Source: Mycolicibacterium fortuitum subsp. fortuitum (GTDB taxonomy: Bacteria > Actinomycetota > Actinomycetes > Mycobacteriales > Mycobacteriaceae). From it: DNA of 64,000 bases. The stretch is taken from contig NZ_AP025518.1 of NCBI RefSeq assembly GCF_022179545.1, positions 310,001 to 374,000 of the forward strand, in the 5' to 3' direction. A program made the position numbers and the translations under genes. Numbering within the stretch: position 1 is the stretch's first letter; the number at the start of each line of letters is the position of its first letter. Shown here piece after piece: positions 40,001 to 51,634 of this stretch. Under the pieces are notes generated by a model that worked only from the letters and a program-made list of their open reading frames with translations, searched no databases and was not told the origin of the DNA.

Positions 40001-42054
40001 AGGTTCTCTACCCGCTCGGCAGAGGTGAACACCGCGACCATGCGGCCACCGGCCGGCAGGCTCCCGAAGAGGCGTCCGCGTTCGGCCATCAGCAGGGCGC
40101 CGTCCTCCAGACCGAACACGCCCGCCACGCATGCGGCCGAGTACTGGCCGACGCTGTGGCCCAGAACCACGTCGGGTTCGAATCCCCACGATTGCCACAG
40201 CCGCGCCAGACCCATCTCGACGGCGAACAGGGCGGGCTGTGCGTAGGTGGTCTCGCGCAGCGTCTCCGGTCCGTCCAGATCGAAGATCACGTCCAACAAC
40301 GGTTTGTCCAGCACATCGGCGACGGCGGCCGCGCAGCGCTTCACCGTTTCGGCGAACACCGGCTCGGAGTCGAACAGCTTGCGGGCCATCCCGGCGTACT
40401 GGCTGCCCTGGCCGGTGAACAGCCAGGCCGTCTTGGGCCTGTCGTGGGACTCGCCGCGGATGAGGCCCGGCGCCGGGCGGTCGTCGGCGAGTGCACCGAG
40501 CAGTTCGATCGCGGAATCCCTCGAATCGACCACCAGCGCGGCACGGTGCTCGAGGTGGGCCCGTCCCACCCCGGCGGTGAAGCACACGTCGGCCAGGGTG
40601 GCCTCGGGGTGCGCGCTCATCCAACTGCGGTATTGCTCGGCGAGCTGCACCAATGCGGCCGGGGTCCGCGCCGAGAGGGGCAGGATGTCGAACCGCTCCG
40701 GTCTGGGCCTCTCCACGGGGTTCGCTACCGCCGGTTCAGGTGCTTCCTCAAGGATGACGTGGGCGTTCGTGCCGGCGAAGCCGAACGAACTGACACCGGC
40801 GATGCGGGGCGCGCCGTTGCGTTCCCACGGGGTGGCCTCCTTGACCACCTCCACCGCGAGCCGATCCCACGGGATGTGCGGAGACGGGGTCTGGAAGTGC
40901 AGGTGCTTGGGCAGCAGCTCGTTCTCGAGCGACAGGACGACCTTGATGACACCCGCGATGCCTGCGGCGGCCTCAAGGTGGCCGATGTTCGTCTTGGCCG
41001 AGCCGATCAGCAGCGGCCGGTCGGGTTCGCGGCCGGCGCCGAGGACAGCCCCGGCGGCCTGGGCCTCGATCGGATCGCCGAGCGAGGTGCCGGTGCCGTG
41101 CGCTTCGAGGTATCCCACGTCGCTGGGTGCGAGGCCCGCGCGCTTGAGGGCATCGGCGATGACGCGCTGCTGAGCGACGCCGTTGGGCACGGTCAGGCCA
41201 CCCGACGCGCCGTCCTGGTTGATCGCGCTGCCGCGGATCACGGCCCGGATGTGGTCACCGTCGCGGAGGGCGTCTTCGAGACGCTTGATGACGATGACGC
41301 CGCAGCCTTCGCCGCGGACGTAGCCGTCTGCGGCGGCGTCGAACGTCTTGCACCGCCCGTCGGGTGCCAGCATGTGCGCACTGGAGAAGGTGATCATGGT
41401 GGCGGGTGTGAGCAGGACGTTCGCGCCACCGGCCAGGGCGAGGTCGCACTCTCCTAGGCGGAGTGCTTGGCACGCCTGGTGAATAGCGACGAGCGACGAA
41501 CTGCATGCGGTGTCGACGGCGACCGAGGGGCCCTGAAGACCCAGCCGGTAGCTGATCCGACCTGCTGCTGCGGCGTTCGACGTACCGATGGCCATGTACG
41601 CCTCGATCTCGGGGTAAGTCAGCTCGTCAGAAGCCATTCCGAGGTAGTCGTGCGTGGCCAATCCGACGAACACGCCAGTGTTGGTGTCGGCCAATGCTGT
41701 TGGCGCGGTACCCGAGTGTTCCACGGCGCGCCAGGCGGTTTCCAGCAGCAGTCGATGCTGCGGGTCCATCAGCCTGACCTCGCGTGTTGACATACCGAAG
41801 AACGGAGCGTCGAATCCGGTTACGTCATCGACGAAACCGGCCCGACGGGTCACCACCTTGCCCGGTGTGCCGGGGTCCGGGTCGAAGAATTCCTCGACGT
41901 CCCAGCGGTCCTCGGGCACCTCGGAGATCGCGTCACGGCCCGCTTTCAGCAGGTCCCAGAAGCCATCGGCGTCCGGGGCACCTGGAAAGCGCGCAGCGTA
42001 GCCGACGATGGCAAAGCGTGCGGACTGTTCGTTCGGATGTTCAACGGATTTCAT
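31021..42054 (-). CDS. pks: Bimodular type I polyketide synthase of the trehalose polyphleate locus
   Basis: About 3677 aa from the ATG at 42054, which has GAGAGGA 8 nt upstream (the longer frame to 42102 has none). Module 1: KS (DTACSSSL, Cys about 178), AT (GHSVGQY, Ser about 628), KR (TGGLGSIG about 1184), ACP (LGMDSL, Ser about 1495). Module 2: KS (DTACSSAL, Cys about 1728), AT (Ser about 2188), DH ([10 protein letters not shown], His about 2490), ER (GDFAGVV and [11 protein letters not shown]), KR (TGGLGAIG), ACP (LGTDSL). Both ATs have HAFH, indicating malonyl use. There is no thioesterase. Context with papA3, mmpL10, PE-PPE and fadD23 identifies it as the synthase of unbranched polyunsaturated phleic-type acids. 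Module 1 lacks a dehydratase. Confidence 0.93.
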   Translation of the reverse strand: MKSVEHPNEQSARFAIVGYAARFPGAPDADGFWDLLKAGRDAISEVPEDRWDVEEFFDPDPGTPGKVVTRRAGFVDDVTGFDAPFFGMSTREVRLMDPQHRLLLETAWRAVEHSGTAPTALADTNTGVFVGLATHDYLGMASDELTYPEIEAYMAIGTSNAAAAGRISYRLGLQGPSVAVDTACSSSLVAIHQACQALRLGECDLALAGGANVLLTPATMITFSSAHMLAPDGRCKTFDAAADGYVRGEGCGVIVIKRLEDALRDGDHIRAVIRGSAINQDGASGGLTVPNGVAQQRVIADALKRAGLAPSDVGYLEAHGTGTSLGDPIEAQAAGAVLGAGREPDRPLLIGSAKTNIGHLEAAAGIAGVIKVVLSLENELLPKHLHFQTPSPHIPWDRLAVEVVKEATPWERNGAPRIAGVSSFGFAGTNAHVILEEAPEPAVANPVERPRPERFDILPLSARTPAALVQLAEQYRSWMSAHPEATLADVCFTAGVGRAHLEHRAALVVDSRDSAIELLGALADDRPAPGLIRGESHDRPKTAWLFTGQGSQYAGMARKLFDSEPVFAETVKRCAAAVADVLDKPLLDVIFDLDGPETLRETTYAQPALFAVEMGLARLWQSWGFEPDVVLGHSVGQYSAACVAGVFGLEDGALLMAERGRLFGSLPAGGRMVAVFTSAERVENLVDEFPALSVAAYNGANTVLSGPAEELERAVAGLTSDGVRCDWLETSHAFHSALLDPILDEFESYANRFTYQAPQRILIDNRTGAALGRSVKLDGAYWRRHARQPVEFAKSVRTLADMNCKLLVEIGPRPVLTATALGAWPDQATAPRVIASMRPNTDDQRQITEALADTYVLGHLPDFSAFRQAHARKLDLPTYPFEHRQYWYRDNREEPNQRQHAAGPRTQAVRLLEDGRLEELAALLDGAGDDGQTLSVLTKLAAQHNRQRSTQSIADDRYEFRWEKAVTPLSGASSAETSTWLLIGEESPGVRPLLDVLTSRGQQYRFLALPTTDAAAGQLENELRTAAADGSTLHILDIAAVDGEPADKTASSMRTLLRMQHQILAGTRRLFRAAADAGVKATIWLVTRGAQHVADADTVAPEQSALWGFGRAAALELPQLWGGLADLSEGTTDEWTAVLNRVTTSADTGRREDQIAVRDQAVYVPRLVRREDLPNGTPLELRSGATYLVTGGLGSIGLEIAGHLAAHGARHLVLTSRRDPSEAAAQRIAALSDQHGCDIRAVTADVADAHDVARLLSTVAAEMPPLAGIVHAAGELGTTPLSELDDAEVDRVFAGKVWGAWHLSEAAAEQKLDFFITTSSIASVWGGYGQTAYGAANAFLDGLAWRLREQKIPGTSVNFGPWATGMADAESRARLDQRGVRTLAPADALAGLADAVAVSSAQGPAQGVVARIDWSRFLPLYQQAGRRGFLAELETEAPAELSAPTTASGKTQLVERLTNAPVQQRKKLLTDYLRDSVAEVTRVDPSEIREDAGFFDLGMDSLMAVELRRRIEQGVGAEIPITLVMDHPRISDVSEYLLGDVLGLNEQAKPSSRPASVTTRTDDPIAIVAVSCRFPGAPDPEAFWELLSGGVDAIREVPEDRFDIDEFYDPDPETAGKTYTRFGGFLDGIDGFDPEFFGISPREAVWIEPQQRLMLETVWEGLERAGYSPAELRGSRTGIFAGVAANEYAHLLSSESIDKIEPYFITGNALNAISGRVAFALGFEGPAMAVDTACSSALVAIHQACQALHSGDCDLALAGGVNVLLSPVTVVAASRARMLSPVGRCKTFDASADGYVRSEGCGILVLKRLSDAERDGDRICAVIPSSAVNQDGASSGLTVPNGGAQQRLIGTALARAGWTGGDVDYLEAHGTGTPLGDPIEVQAAAAAYAGSRDTDRPLLMGSVKTNIGHTESASGAAGLIKVVLSLQHEVLPQSLHFENPSPHIPWDSLPVQVVDKATPWQTNGRPRRAGVSSFGFTGTNAHVLIEEAPVRPAAAPEEQPAEEVSTEAQAPDEQVSVLALSARSPEALLALAQRYETWLSAHPDADLAGVCLTAGTGRSHFEHRAALVVDSIEEARLALADLAENRTRPGVVRGEHTNHPTTAWLFTGQGSQYPGMARELFDTQPVFAETVTQCADAVKGMLPLLDVMFARDAEAAQTLRHTSYAQPALFAVEMGLARLWQSWGIQPDVVLGHSVGQYAAACVAGVFSLEDGARLMAERGRLFGSLPEGGRMVAVFADPKHVEEIANKYPRVSVGAYNGPNTVLSGPGDDLEEIVTQFGDEGVRCTWLQTSHAFHSELLDPVLDEFEAYAAQVQFAAPTLPLVCNRTGAILTAQNPLDAQYWRRHSRQPVQFAESVRTVAALGCSVLMEIGPQPVLTSAAVQVWPEHLAAPRAIVSLRKGIADGRQIADALAAAYVGGHRPDFAAVQRRPAHKVELPTYPFQHRRFWPKTSAITSSGFDGSGGTGILGAAKDLASGDSIYTSRISVKTQPWLSDHVIYGTVVVPGATYAAMALAAVGTPAHAKDVFFFEPIILPEKSSREVQLTLHPLETGGEWKFQVHSRPYGERDVDWSLNAEGTVVSGLGDSSEEPTAETDPVDEAIERLERMRPQELFETFADLELAWGPNWSGSLKSLWLGEGEAIGDILVGEELAEQLGTEPMHPVLMDLCTGVAFPAFPALLAAEQGVNDLFLPLRYGQVTLKEKMPRRFYCRAKWHEAELNNETQVFDLEYIDRDGHYLGGVREFTVKRAPREALLRGLGGDATRLLYTLGWHEVPVPPSDGAAESPSGTWLVAGFDELATKVPGCIPLNRTADPELLGQVLAQAAERGMPFAGVVWRAKAPGAHETSTETSARLESEIENLLSAVHTVQGGSLKLPNGLWIVTERAVATESGEPVDPVQAALWGFGRTTINEEPALRAKLVDSDGSPEAVQALAGLLATPVEEPELAVRQGKLLASRLLPWSRSGHLTVPRGSDYVLAPTERGAIDNLRITEKDVPAPDEGYVQVRVEAAGLNFRDVLNVLGLYPGDPGPIGGDFAGVVTQLGEGVTGVEVGQRVYGSMQGAFSSRFNVPAQFLAPIPDGVSAVEAATIPAAALTVRLSFDWAQLKPGDKVLIHAASGGVGLAAVQMAQQCGAEVFATASTFKRATLRKLGVKYVYDSRTTDFADQILADTDGEGVDVVLNSLTSEGFIEATLKATAQNGRFAEIAKRDIWSAEKMAETRPDIAYEIVALDTVMFTEPDRIRDLLVEISDGLAAAVDSSRERSSVGVWKPLPAEIYPLTEARSAFRRMQQARHIGKIVVQISNPLQPKADRSYLITGGLGAIGLHTASYLAQLGAGDIVLTSRREPDADAQRLIEEITERYKTRVHVFTADVGEESEVTKLLERIRGEVAPLGGVVHLAGVLDDALLGQQDLGRFRTTLAPKAFGAEYLDRLTKADDLDFFIVSSSVSSLFGSPGQANYATANALLDGLIAQRRAQGLPATGINFGPWGQGGMASSEAATANISAQGLIPLDPSAALAALAEVVANGAGQAAVIKANWQRAAKVLGSSRPPILDLVLPSAVGEVVGDSEVLKQLLEIPVQQRAGFVTEFLQKEVQNFLRLASPPAATSRFLDLGTDSLMAIELRNRLHTQFGGKFTLNATAVFDYPTIGGLAEYLVAQLPDAEAAEATTEPSEPAAAD

Positions 42055-42304
42055 CCCGTTGTTCCTCTCGCATCGGCGTGCAGAAAATACACCTCCGCGC
42101 ATCCCCCCGAAAGCGCTTGAAGATCAACCCGAACCACTATTCCATGTGAACCTGTGGCGCGCGCGGCTCCCCTTCCCTCCTCAAACTTCCCTCGTCAAGC
42201 TCACTGAACCGTCACCGTGCGAGGACGGGTATGTTGTTGCCCCGGGGGGTCCCGCCGGCCCGGACAGCGGCTGAGCGCAGAGCACTACTGGGAGGGCCTG
42301 AGTT
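42055..42304. promoter_or_regulatory. Divergent promoter space of pks and papA3
   Basis: The 250 bp between the start codons of the two TPP transcription units must hold both promoters. I see no clean palindrome and no confident -10/-35 pair. GGGAGGGC near 42290 is the probable ribosome binding site of papA3. Confidence 0.5.
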
Positions 42305-43726
42305 TTGCGGATCGGTAAGATAACTGTTGGCGCACTTGATGAATGGTCGCTGCGCCCTGGCTCGGTGACCTCGTGGCACCCGACGCCCGCGGCTCAGGAA
42401 ACAGCCAAGCGCGCACCGGTCAGCTCGGTGCCTGTTAGCTACATGCAGAGCCAACATCTGCGTAATTACAGCCGGCGTAAGGCGGCCGGACTGAACTTCT
42501 CGCGGCAGATCATCGCTAGCTGTGAGGTTGCTGGACAATGTGATATCTCGGCGATGGACCATGCCGTGAACACCTACCTGCGCAGGCACGACACATTCCG
42601 GAGTTGGTTCAGAGAAGGCGACGACGGCCAATTCATCAGGCATTCAATCGAAAACCCGGATGATATCGAGTTCGTGCCGGTCGACCAGGGCAACTTGAGT
42701 GCCGAAGAAATTCGCGCGCACGTCGTCGGAATCCCGAATCCCCTGGAATGGGGCTGCTTTACGTTCGGCATCATCCAGAATGAAGACCACTTCACTTTCT
42801 TCGCAGCCATGGATCACGTTCACGGAGACGCGACGCTGATCGGCACGACAATGATGGAAGCCAACGGAATGTATTCGTCGATGAGCGGCAGTGGTCAGGC
42901 GCTCACGCTTCCCGATGCGGGCAGCTTCGACGACTTCTGTGTCCGCGAGCGTGAGTACACGTCGGCGTTGACCCTGGAATCGCCGGGTGTGCGTGCCTGG
43001 ATCGAGTTTGCCGAGAACAATCGGGACGGGTTTCCGGAATTCCCTCTCCCGCTGGGGAATCCGAACGAGTCGACCAAGAGCGCCTGGACCTCCGACGTGC
43101 TGTTGTCACCTGCGCAGACGGAGCGTTTCGACTCGGCGTGCGCGGCGGCCGGTGCCCGCTTCGTCGGCGGCTTGTTCGCATGCCTGGGCCTGGTGGAACA
43201 CGAGTTCACTGGTGCGCTCACGTATTACGGTCTCACACCGCGTGATTCGCGCACCGCGGGCGACAATTTCATGACCCAAGGTTGGTTCACCGGTCTCATA
43301 CCGATCACCGTTCCGGTGGCGGCGACTTCGTTCAGTGAAGCCGCTTGGGCGGCGCAGTCCTCTTTCGATTCTGGGCTGGATATGGCGCGAGTTCCCTATT
43401 ACCGCGTCTTGGAGTTGGCGCCGTGGTTGAACTGGCCACAGCCGAACTTCCCGGTGTCGAACTTTCTGCACGGTGGAGCGGCACCGCTGAACGCCATCCT
43501 CGCGGCCGGTGACATGGGGTTGGCGAACAACATCGGAATGTATCCGGACGACCGATTCTCCTATCAATTGACGATTTACATCTTCCGGTACGGGGAGGGC
43601 ACGGTCATGGCGATCATGCATCCCGACAACCCGGTCGCCGAGAAGTCGGTCACCCGATACCTGGAGGCGATGAAGTCAGTGTCGTCGCGGGTTGCTGACA
43701 GCGGGCACTGGGGCCGCGTCGCCTAG
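42305..43726 (+). CDS. papA3: Polyketide-associated acyltransferase PapA3
   Basis: 473 aa from a TTG preceded by GGGAGGGC; the N-terminus MRIGKITVGALDEWSLRPGSV is typical of PapA proteins. The condensation-type catalytic motif HxxxD is HVHGD in FAAMDHVHGDATL near residue 168. PapA proteins move acyl chains from CoA or Pks onto trehalose. In the TPP pathway PapA3 makes the acylated trehalose precursor. It is the first gene of papA3-mmpL10-PE-fadD23 and is divergent from pks. Confidence 0.9.
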   Translation: MRIGKITVGALDEWSLRPGSVTSWHPTPAAQETAKRAPVSSVPVSYMQSQHLRNYSRRKAAGLNFSRQIIASCEVAGQCDISAMDHAVNTYLRRHDTFRSWFREGDDGQFIRHSIENPDDIEFVPVDQGNLSAEEIRAHVVGIPNPLEWGCFTFGIIQNEDHFTFFAAMDHVHGDATLIGTTMMEANGMYSSMSGSGQALTLPDAGSFDDFCVREREYTSALTLESPGVRAWIEFAENNRDGFPEFPLPLGNPNESTKSAWTSDVLLSPAQTERFDSACAAAGARFVGGLFACLGLVEHEFTGALTYYGLTPRDSRTAGDNFMTQGWFTGLIPITVPVAATSFSEAAWAAQSSFDSGLDMARVPYYRVLELAPWLNWPQPNFPVSNFLHGGAAPLNAILAAGDMGLANNIGMYPDDRFSYQLTIYIFRYGEGTVMAIMHPDNPVAEKSVTRYLEAMKSVSSRVADSGHWGRVA

Positions 43727-43792
43727 CGGAGAGCAAACAATGGCCATGGATTTTTCGCGTTGCTCCGGCCTCCGGGCGGAGGTGAGGGCAGC

Positions 43793-46786
43793 ATGCGACG
43801 GCTAGCGGATTTCGTGGTGCGATGGCCCTGGGCCGTGATCGGTGTCTGGGCTGCACTGCTGATCGCGCTGCCGCTGACATTCCCATCACTCGGCGAGATG
43901 GCCGAGAAGCATCCCCTCTCGATCCTGCCCAACGATGCGCCCTCGAGCGTCACCGCCCAGAAGATGACCGAGGCGTTCCACGAATCGGGCAACAACGACC
44001 TGCTGTTGGTGGCGCTGATCAACGAGAACGGGTTGGGCAAGTCCGACGAGGCGACCTACCGCAAGCTCGTGGACGCACTGCGCGACGACGTGACGGATGT
44101 CGAGAGCGTGCAGGACTTCATCAGCACCCCGCAGCTCCGGCAGTTCCTGACGAGCAAGGACAAGACCACCTGGGTCCTTCCGGTGGGCCTGGTGGGGGAG
44201 CTGGGCACACCGCGGGCCATCGACTCGTACAACCGGGTCTCGGAAATCGTCAGACTCAGCACGGCCGGCAGCCCGCTGGCGGTGCACCTGACCGGCCCCG
44301 CGGCGACGGCCGCCGATCTCACCGTCGCCGGGGAGAACGATCGCTTGCCTATCGAGATCGCGATCGCAGTCCTGGTCCTGGCCGTGTTGTTGCTGGTCTA
44401 CCGCAGTGCGGTCACGATGCTGCTGCCGCTGGTGACGATCGGCTCGTCGCTGCTCATCGCACAGGCATTGGTGGCGGGCTTCTCCCAGCTGACCGGTGCC
44501 GGTGTCTCCAATCAGTCCGTGGTGTTCCTCAGCGCGATCATGGCCGGAGCGGGCACCGACTATGCGGTCTTCCTGATCAGCCGCTATCACGACTATCTGC
44601 GTTCGGGCGACGATTTCGACCAGGCCGTCCGGGCGGCGATGTCGTCGATCGGGAAGGTGATCACGGCATCCGCCGCAACGGTGGGACTCACGTTCCTGTT
44701 GTTGAGCTTCACGAAGATGGGTGTGTTCAAGACGGTGGGTGTGTCGGCGGCGATCGGTATCGGCGTCGCCTACCTCGCCGGGCTCACTCTGCTGCCGGCC
44801 ATCCTGGTGCTGGCCGGACCCCGCGGCTGGGTCAAACCGCGGCGCGAGCTGACCGCCCGGTTCTGGCGGCGGTCGGGCATCCGCATCGTGCGGCGCCCCG
44901 TGCCGCATCTGGTCGCCAGCCTGCTGATCCTGGCTCTGCTGGCCGGTGCCGCGATCTTCGCTCGCTACAACTATGACGATCGCAAGGTGGTGGCGGCGTC
45001 GGCGCCGAGTTCGATCGGGTATGCCGCGGTGGAACGTCACTTTCCCATCGCCCAGTCCATTCCCGAGTACATCCTGATCCAGTCGCCGCACGACCTGCGC
45101 TCACCGCGGGGGCTGGCGGATCTGGAGCAAATGGCCTCGCGGGTTGCCCAGCTCCCCGACGTGGGTCTGGTCAGCGGCATCACCCGCCCTTTGGGTGAGG
45201 TGCCTGCGGAGTTCCGGGCGACCTTCCAGGCCGGCATCGTCGGTGACCGGCTGGCCGACGGCTCCACCCAGATCGACCAGCGTTCGAGCGACCTCAATCG
45301 ACTGACGGCCGGGGCCGATACGCTGGCCGACAGCCTTGCTGACGTGCGCACCCAGATCAACCAGATCGCGCCCAGTCTGCAGAGCGCGGTCGATGCGGTC
45401 TCCTCTGTGCGCACCGAATACGGTGGCGACAAGTTGGTGAAGGACGTCGATACCGCGGCCAAGCTGGTCGACAGCATCAACGCGTTGTCCAACTCCATGG
45501 GGTACAACTTCTCTGCCGTCAAGAACATGTTCGCCTGGATCGGGCCGGTTCTGATGGCGCTGAACGGCAACGCCGTGTGCGACGCCAACCCGTCCTGCAG
45601 CGACACCCGCATCCAGATGCAACGGCTGATGGACGCGAATCAGGACGGCAGCCTCGACCGCATCAACGATCTGGCGCACGAGCTCCAGGGCGTCGGCGGC
45701 GGGCAGACTCTCAACGCGACGGTCAAGAAACTGAACGCGGCACTGGCCAGGGTCACCAAGGCGGCCAATGCCATGGGCATGAACAAGCCCGGTGGTCCGC
45801 AGGCGGGCTTGAAGGACCTGCAGAGCGGCGCCAACCGTCTCGCCGGCGGAAGCCGGGAAGTCGCCGGTGGTGTGGACGAACTCGTCAAGCAGGTCAAGGT
45901 GATCTCCGCCGGATTGGACCAGGCCTCGGCATTTCTGCTGACAATGCGCAACGAGGCGGCAGATCCGGCACAGGCGGGGTTCAACATTCCGCCCGAGGTT
46001 CTGAACATGGACGAGTTCAAGAAGGCCTCCGCCGCATACGTCTCACCTGACGGCAGGTCAGTGCGGTATCTGGTGCAGACGAAACTGAACCCGTTCAGCC
46101 CCGAGGCCATGGATCAGGTCAATCAGATCCAGGACATCGCCCGGGGCGCGCAACCGAACACCACGCTCGCCGATGCCTCGATATCGATGGGCGGTTTCCC
46201 CGCCGCACTGCGGGATACGCGTGACTACTACCAGCACGACATCCGATTCATCATCATCGCGACCCTGATCGTGGTGATGCTGATCCTGATGTTGCTGCTG
46301 CGGTCGATCGTGGCACCGCTCTACCTCGTCGCCTCGGTGGTGATCTCGTACCTGGCCGCACTGGGCATCAGCGTCCTGGTGTTCCAATCGATACTCGGGC
46401 AACACCTGCATTGGAGCGTCCCGCCGTTGGCCTTCGTGGTGCTGGTCGCGGTAGGTGCCGACTACAACATGCTGCTGGTCTCACGAATGCGTGACGAGTC
46501 TCCGAACAGCATGCGGTACGGCATTATTCGCACACTCAGTTCGACCGGGGGCGTGATCACCGCAGCGGGCCTGATCTTCGCCGCCTCGGTCGCCGGTCTC
46601 ATGTTCTCCACCATCGGCATGGTGGTGCAGGGCGGCTTCGTGATCGGAGTCGGGATCTTGCTGGACACCTTCGTGGTTCGCACCATCACGGTGCCGGCGA
46701 TCGCAGCGCTGATCGGCAAGGCCAACTGGTGGCCGTCGCGGGTCGGGGCTGACAAGCCGCTGCGTGAGCCGGCGACCAGCGCGTGA
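43793..46786 (+). CDS. mmpL10: MmpL10-type lipid transporter
   Basis: 997 aa from the ATG at 43793, which has GGAGGTGAG 6 nt upstream; the longer frame is not needed. TM1 is [19 protein letters not shown], the first helix cluster has [21 protein letters not shown] and the proton-relay-like [15 protein letters not shown], and the second cluster has [15 protein letters not shown]. Two large periplasmic loops lie between the helix clusters. In TPP producers MmpL10 moves the diacyltrehalose-type precursor across the plasma membrane. It has no MmpS partner nearby. Confidence 0.92.
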   Translation: MRRLADFVVRWPWAVIGVWAALLIALPLTFPSLGEMAEKHPLSILPNDAPSSVTAQKMTEAFHESGNNDLLLVALINENGLGKSDEATYRKLVDALRDDVTDVESVQDFISTPQLRQFLTSKDKTTWVLPVGLVGELGTPRAIDSYNRVSEIVRLSTAGSPLAVHLTGPAATAADLTVAGENDRLPIEIAIAVLVLAVLLLVYRSAVTMLLPLVTIGSSLLIAQALVAGFSQLTGAGVSNQSVVFLSAIMAGAGTDYAVFLISRYHDYLRSGDDFDQAVRAAMSSIGKVITASAATVGLTFLLLSFTKMGVFKTVGVSAAIGIGVAYLAGLTLLPAILVLAGPRGWVKPRRELTARFWRRSGIRIVRRPVPHLVASLLILALLAGAAIFARYNYDDRKVVAASAPSSIGYAAVERHFPIAQSIPEYILIQSPHDLRSPRGLADLEQMASRVAQLPDVGLVSGITRPLGEVPAEFRATFQAGIVGDRLADGSTQIDQRSSDLNRLTAGADTLADSLADVRTQINQIAPSLQSAVDAVSSVRTEYGGDKLVKDVDTAAKLVDSINALSNSMGYNFSAVKNMFAWIGPVLMALNGNAVCDANPSCSDTRIQMQRLMDANQDGSLDRINDLAHELQGVGGGQTLNATVKKLNAALARVTKAANAMGMNKPGGPQAGLKDLQSGANRLAGGSREVAGGVDELVKQVKVISAGLDQASAFLLTMRNEAADPAQAGFNIPPEVLNMDEFKKASAAYVSPDGRSVRYLVQTKLNPFSPEAMDQVNQIQDIARGAQPNTTLADASISMGGFPAALRDTRDYYQHDIRFIIIATLIVVMLILMLLLRSIVAPLYLVASVVISYLAALGISVLVFQSILGQHLHWSVPPLAFVVLVAVGADYNMLLVSRMRDESPNSMRYGIIRTLSSTGGVITAAGLIFAASVAGLMFSTIGMVVQGGFVIGVGILLDTFVVRTITVPAIAALIGKANWWPSRVGADKPLREPATSA

Positions 46787-46856
46787 CAACGGCCGGGAAG
46801 CGAGCACACGTGATGTATGGAAAACTCGAAACGAAGCGAAGCGGGCAGGTACAGAG

Positions 46857-47978
46857 ATGAAGAAGCTACTCGCAGGCCTGACGGTGCTGGTAACTGCCGG
46901 TGTCACAGGATGTTTCGGTGTCGGGTCGGCAGCCGCCGATGACACACAGGCGCCCGGCGGTGGCACGCCGCCCCCCGCGCCGGCCGATCCCGGAACCGCC
47001 TATGCCCTGGGTGGGGCCCACGTTCTCGGTATTCCGTACGACGAATACATCCGGATGACGGGCGAGCACTGGTTCCCCGGGATGAAGCGGGTGAAGGTCG
47101 ATTACCCGGCAGGGCAGGTCCAGGGCCACACTTTGGAACGGCTCTTCCCCGGTATCGGCCCGATCGGCGAGCAGATCTATCCCGGGATCGGTCTGGACGG
47201 TCCGAGCATCGGTGAATCGGTCGATGAGGGCGAGGGCAATCTCGACGCCGCCATCCGCAAGGGCGGCAAGGGAACGGCGATGGGTCTGTCCGAGGGCGCG
47301 CTCGTGCTCAATGCGGTCAAGGCACGGTTGGCCAATGACCCGACGGCTCCGCCGCCCGATCAACTGACCTTCGCGACCTTCGGTGACCCGATCGCCAAGC
47401 ACCCGTTCGGGGAGAGCTTCCTGACGCAGAACTTCCCGGTCGGCAGCGTCGTGCCGTTCATGGACTACCGCATACCGGCACCGGTGGAGAGCCAATACCA
47501 CACCGACCAGTTCATCTCTGCCTACGACAGCATCGCCGACTGGCCCGACCGGCCGGACAACTGGATGAGCGTCATCAACGCGATTGCGGGCCTGGCCACC
47601 GGCCACACCGCGATCGCCTTCACCGATCCGAGCAATGTTCCGCCGCAGAACATCAGGACGACGGTGAACTCGAAAGGGGCGACGACGACCACGTACCTGG
47701 TCCCTGAGGAACACCTTCCCCTGGTGTTGCCCTTCAAATATCTCGGATATGACCAGAACACGCTGAATCAGTTGGACGCGATACTGCTGCCCCGGGTGAA
47801 CGCAGGGTATTCGCGCAACGATGATCCGGCGACCGCCCCCATCACTGTGGACCCGGTGCACGGCTTCGACCCGGCGGAGGTCACCGCACCGGCCAACGAC
47901 GCGACGTTCGGCGGTGGTACCGACCCCATGTCGGAGATCGCCAACGGTGCCTTGTCGTTGTTGTCCGGCGGACACTGA
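46857..47978 (+). CDS. PE-PPE-domain acyltransferase of TPP assembly
   Basis: 373 aa from the ATG at 46857. A signal peptide ([19 protein letters not shown], then SAAA) directs export; the Cys could also form a weak lipobox. The mature protein is a PE-PPE (PF08237-like) alpha/beta hydrolase with nucleophile motif GLSEG near residue 144. There is no actual PE or PPE N-terminal domain. In TPP loci the corresponding protein, called PE, transfers phleoyl chains between acyltrehaloses outside the membrane to give the fully acylated product. It lies 70 bp after mmpL10 and 46 bp before fadD23. Confidence 0.85.
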   Translation: MKKLLAGLTVLVTAGVTGCFGVGSAAADDTQAPGGGTPPPAPADPGTAYALGGAHVLGIPYDEYIRMTGEHWFPGMKRVKVDYPAGQVQGHTLERLFPGIGPIGEQIYPGIGLDGPSIGESVDEGEGNLDAAIRKGGKGTAMGLSEGALVLNAVKARLANDPTAPPPDQLTFATFGDPIAKHPFGESFLTQNFPVGSVVPFMDYRIPAPVESQYHTDQFISAYDSIADWPDRPDNWMSVINAIAGLATGHTAIAFTDPSNVPPQNIRTTVNSKGATTTTYLVPEEHLPLVLPFKYLGYDQNTLNQLDAILLPRVNAGYSRNDDPATAPITVDPVHGFDPAEVTAPANDATFGGGTDPMSEIANGALSLLSGGH

Positions 47979-48024
47979 CAGCGGCGCCGAGCCGACGGAT
48001 TCGACGAGTTAGTACGGACACGAC

Positions 48025-49791
48025 ATGACGCTGACGCCTTCAGCCCGATCAACGATTCTCTCGATGCTGCACGGACGTGCCAGCTTGCGCCCGGATGACG
48101 TGGCATTCACGTTCACCGACTACACCCATGCCCCGGACGGGGTCGCCGAAACCGTGACGTGGTCTCAGTTGTCCCGGCGGACGATGAACGTCGCGCGGGA
48201 GATCAGCCTGCACGGCTCGGTGGGTGACCGGGCGGTGATCCTGGCTCCGCAAGGCCTGGAGTACATCCTGGCCTTCCTCGGGGCGATGCAGGCCGGGCTC
48301 ATCGCGGTTCCGCTTCCACTGCCGCACCGCGGCTCCAGCCACGACCGGGTGAGCGCGGTCTTCGTCGACACCTCCCCCTCGGTGGTGCTCACCACGGCAG
48401 CTGTCGCACAGGACGTGGGCGATTACGTCGATCAGTCACGTCTGGACACCGCACCGAAGATCGTTTCGATCGACTCGTTGGACTTGGAGGCCCATCAAGC
48501 GGTGGGCAACGCGCCGAGCTTCGACGCCGCCGAGTTCCCGGATACCGCGTACTTGCAGTACAGCTCGGGCTCGACCCGGCTGCCCACCGGGGTGATGATC
48601 TCGCACCGCAACCTGCAGGTGAATTTCGAGCAGTTGATGCGCTGCTTCTTCTCCGACGCCGACCGGAAGATGCTGTCGGACGCCACGATCGTGTCGTGGC
48701 TGCCCTTCTACCACGACATGGGTCTGGTGCTGGGGGTATGCGCACCCATCTTGAGCGGTTACCCGGCCGTGTTGACGAGTCCCGTCGCGTTCCTGGAGAA
48801 ACCGTCTCGGTGGATCCGGGCGCTGGCCGAGCATCCGCACGCCTTCTCGGCCGCGCCCAACTTCGCCTTCGACCTTGCCGCCCGGAAGACCAGGGATGCG
48901 GATCTCGCCGGGCTCGACCTCGGCGGGGTGGTGGGCATCATCAACGGTGCCGAGCGCGTGGAACCGGCCACCCTGGAGCGTTTCGCCGACAGGTTCGCCC
49001 ACTTCAACTTCGCCGATCACATGCTGCGTCCCTCGTACGGAATGGCTGAGGCCACCGTTTTCGTGGCCACCGGATCGTGGTCCGAGTCCGCCGACGACGT
49101 GTACTTCGATGTCGACGAACTGGCGGCCGGCCGTGCCCGCCGCTGTGCCGCCAGGGCCGGCACGGCTCTCGTGCAATACCAGTTGCCTCAGTCGCCCGTG
49201 GTGCGGATCGTCGACGTGGATACCCATCGGGAATGCCCGCCGGACGCGGTCGGCGAGATCTGGGTGCACGGCGAGAACGTGGCCGCCGGCTATTGGAGCA
49301 GGCCGGCCGAGGAGCAGCAGTGCTTCGGGGCCACCCTCGTCGACCCGTCGCCAGGCACACCCGATGGGCCCTGGCTGAAGACCGGAGACCTGGGTTTCGT
49401 CTCGGGTGGTGAGTTTTTCATCGTGGGGCGCATCAAGGATCTGCTGATCATTCGTGGGCGTAACCACTACCCCGAGGACATCGAGGCGACGGTCCAGCAG
49501 ATCACCGGTGGTCGGGTCGCGGCCATCTCGGTCCCGGTGAACAGCACCGAGAAGCTGGTCACCGTCATCGAGCTCAAGAAGCGGGGCGAGTCCACGGTGG
49601 AGGTGGGGCAATGGCTCACCAGCGTCAAGAGCGACGTCACCTCCGCGATCTCCAATGCGCACGGTTTGAACGTCGGCGATCTCGTACTGGTGCCCCCCGG
49701 CTCCATACCCACCACGACGAGCGGCAAGATCCGCCGCGCCGCCTGCGCCGAACAGTATCGACAGGACGAGTTCGCCCGGTTGGACGCCTGA
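48025..49791 (+). CDS. fadD23: Fatty acyl-AMP ligase FadD23
   Basis: 588 aa FAAL. The ATP-binding loop is [19 protein letters not shown] near residue 180; [12 protein letters not shown] and KTGDLGFV are the later adenylation motifs, and the C-terminal Lys is in [13 protein letters not shown] ligases form acyl-AMP and load it onto a Pks rather than making acyl-CoA. It should start phleic acid synthesis by charging the divergent Pks. It is the last gene of the papA3 operon. Confidence 0.92.
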   Translation: MTLTPSARSTILSMLHGRASLRPDDVAFTFTDYTHAPDGVAETVTWSQLSRRTMNVAREISLHGSVGDRAVILAPQGLEYILAFLGAMQAGLIAVPLPLPHRGSSHDRVSAVFVDTSPSVVLTTAAVAQDVGDYVDQSRLDTAPKIVSIDSLDLEAHQAVGNAPSFDAAEFPDTAYLQYSSGSTRLPTGVMISHRNLQVNFEQLMRCFFSDADRKMLSDATIVSWLPFYHDMGLVLGVCAPILSGYPAVLTSPVAFLEKPSRWIRALAEHPHAFSAAPNFAFDLAARKTRDADLAGLDLGGVVGIINGAERVEPATLERFADRFAHFNFADHMLRPSYGMAEATVFVATGSWSESADDVYFDVDELAAGRARRCAARAGTALVQYQLPQSPVVRIVDVDTHRECPPDAVGEIWVHGENVAAGYWSRPAEEQQCFGATLVDPSPGTPDGPWLKTGDLGFVSGGEFFIVGRIKDLLIIRGRNHYPEDIEATVQQITGGRVAAISVPVNSTEKLVTVIELKKRGESTVEVGQWLTSVKSDVTSAISNAHGLNVGDLVLVPPGSIPTTTSGKIRRAACAEQYRQDEFARLDA

Positions 49792-49866
49792 GCGGGCGTC
49801 CGGCGGCGGTGTATGAGGTTGCCCCGGTGCGGATTTCGCGATGGTCGAAACCGACATGGTGCTTGA

Positions 49867-50535
<669 letters not shown>

Positions 50536-50556
50536 CGCCGGCTACGGTCTGCCGGC

Positions 50557-50718
50557 TCAGGGCCGCGCGGCCAGTTCGTCGCGGTATTTGGCGATGCGCT
50601 GTTCGATTTCGCTGGCATCGTCCGGGCGCCCCTCTTTACGGGCCAGGTCTGCCCGCAGCGACAGTTCCCGGATCGCGGTCCGGATCTCGGTGATGCTGTG
50701 AGTCTGTCCGATGCTCAT
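50557..50718 (-). CDS. 53-aa predicted coiled-coil protein
   Basis: A short frame with ATG at 50718, an AAAGG element about 8 nt upstream and a stop at 50557. The product begins MSIGQTHSITEIRTAIREL and continues as a charged helix (RADLARKEGRPDDASEIEQR) ending ELAARP. Codon use is GC-rich in third position like the neighbours, and the heptad pattern suggests a coiled coil or helical hairpin. It lies in the 247-bp gap between the flavin reductase and the MoxR operon. Function unknown. Confidence 0.6.
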   Translation of the reverse strand: MSIGQTHSITEIRTAIRELSLRADLARKEGRPDDASEIEQRIAKYRDELAARP

Positions 50719-50782
50719 GAAGCTGCCTTTCGACGCTGATTGGCTGCTCTCTTGAGAGTACGCGTCGAACCTCTACAAGGGC

Positions 50783-51634
50783 TCAGACTTCCTGCAGCCC
50801 GATGATGACCTTGCGGAACAACTGCGCGCCTGCGTCCTTCTGCGCGGGTGGGCACATGACGTTGACGATCATGCCCCGCACCAAGCCGTAGTAGTCGCAC
50901 GTCTCTTTGTCGGTCGTCGTCAGTGCGAAGGAGTCGTCGGCGGCCGATTCCGGCGCAGCGGTCACCACATGGTTCAGTGTGTCGGTTTCGGTCTTGATCA
51001 CCTGACCGTTCTTGCTGACGGTGGTCGTGATCTTGGCGCCCTGACAACGTTCGTACCATTGCCTGCCGAAGTCGAGACTGGTCGGATCCTTGGACACGAA
51101 GACGGTCAGGGAGAATGACTGACTGTCCTCCTTGTTGCCCCCTGGATCGTCGACGGGATACATCAGCCGCGAGATCCTGGCGTTCTTGTACCGCTCCGGG
51201 TCTTTGTCGTCGGTGCCGAAGTCCCACTTGGCGTCGTAGATCGGGTCGTCTTCTGACGTGCAGCCCGGGGGCTGCGACGTGGAGTCGTATTTGCGGTCGG
51301 GGTCGTACTCGTAGTCCGATCGCCGGTCCATCTTCTTGGAGTCGAACTCGGTGTATCCCGGGGGGTAGAGCGAATCGAAATCGATCGCGTTGAGGATCAT
51401 CGTCGGCGGCTTGTCGCTGAGCAGGGGCTTGCTCGCCTGGGGGTTGTCTGCCTGCTCGTCGGGAGCCGACTGCGGCCAGGCCAGCCAGGTAACCAGAGCT
51501 ACGACCAGCAGTAGCGCGACCGCGATCCCGATACCTCCCAGCGTCAGCGCCCGGCGCGACAGCTTGCGGGGACGTGCGGTGCCGGGAACCGGCGAATACG
51601 ACCACGGGTCCGGTGCCCCGCCGGTGCCGGTCAT
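50783..51634 (-). CDS. Membrane-anchored hypothetical protein, last gene of the MoxR operon
   Basis: About 283 aa from the ATG at 51634, which overlaps the upstream stop by 4 bp. A Pro-rich cytoplasmic stretch and one membrane helix (LTLGGIGIAVALLLVVALVTWLAW, residues about 30-53) are followed by an external domain with several Cys (PPGCTSED, YERCQGAK, ETCDYYG, VMCPPAQ) likely paired in disulfides. No family recognised. As the end of the seven-gene unit it probably works in the envelope with the VWA proteins. Confidence 0.75.
   Translation of the reverse strand: MTGTGGAPDPWSYSPVPGTARPRKLSRRALTLGGIGIAVALLLVVALVTWLAWPQSAPDEQADNPQASKPLLSDKPPTMILNAIDFDSLYPPGYTEFDSKKMDRRSDYEYDPDRKYDSTSQPPGCTSEDDPIYDAKWDFGTDDKDPERYKNARISRLMYPVDDPGGNKEDSQSFSLTVFVSKDPTSLDFGRQWYERCQGAKITTTVSKNGQVIKTETDTLNHVVTAAPESAADDSFALTTTDKETCDYYGLVRGMIVNVMCPPAQKDAGAQLFRKVIIGLQEV

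Noticed and set aside
39355..41457. 700-aa open frame antisense to pks
   Set aside because: It mirrors conserved KS and AT motifs on the other strand, has no start signal and reads as Gly/Val/Arg-rich low complexity; it is a by-product of GC-rich codons.
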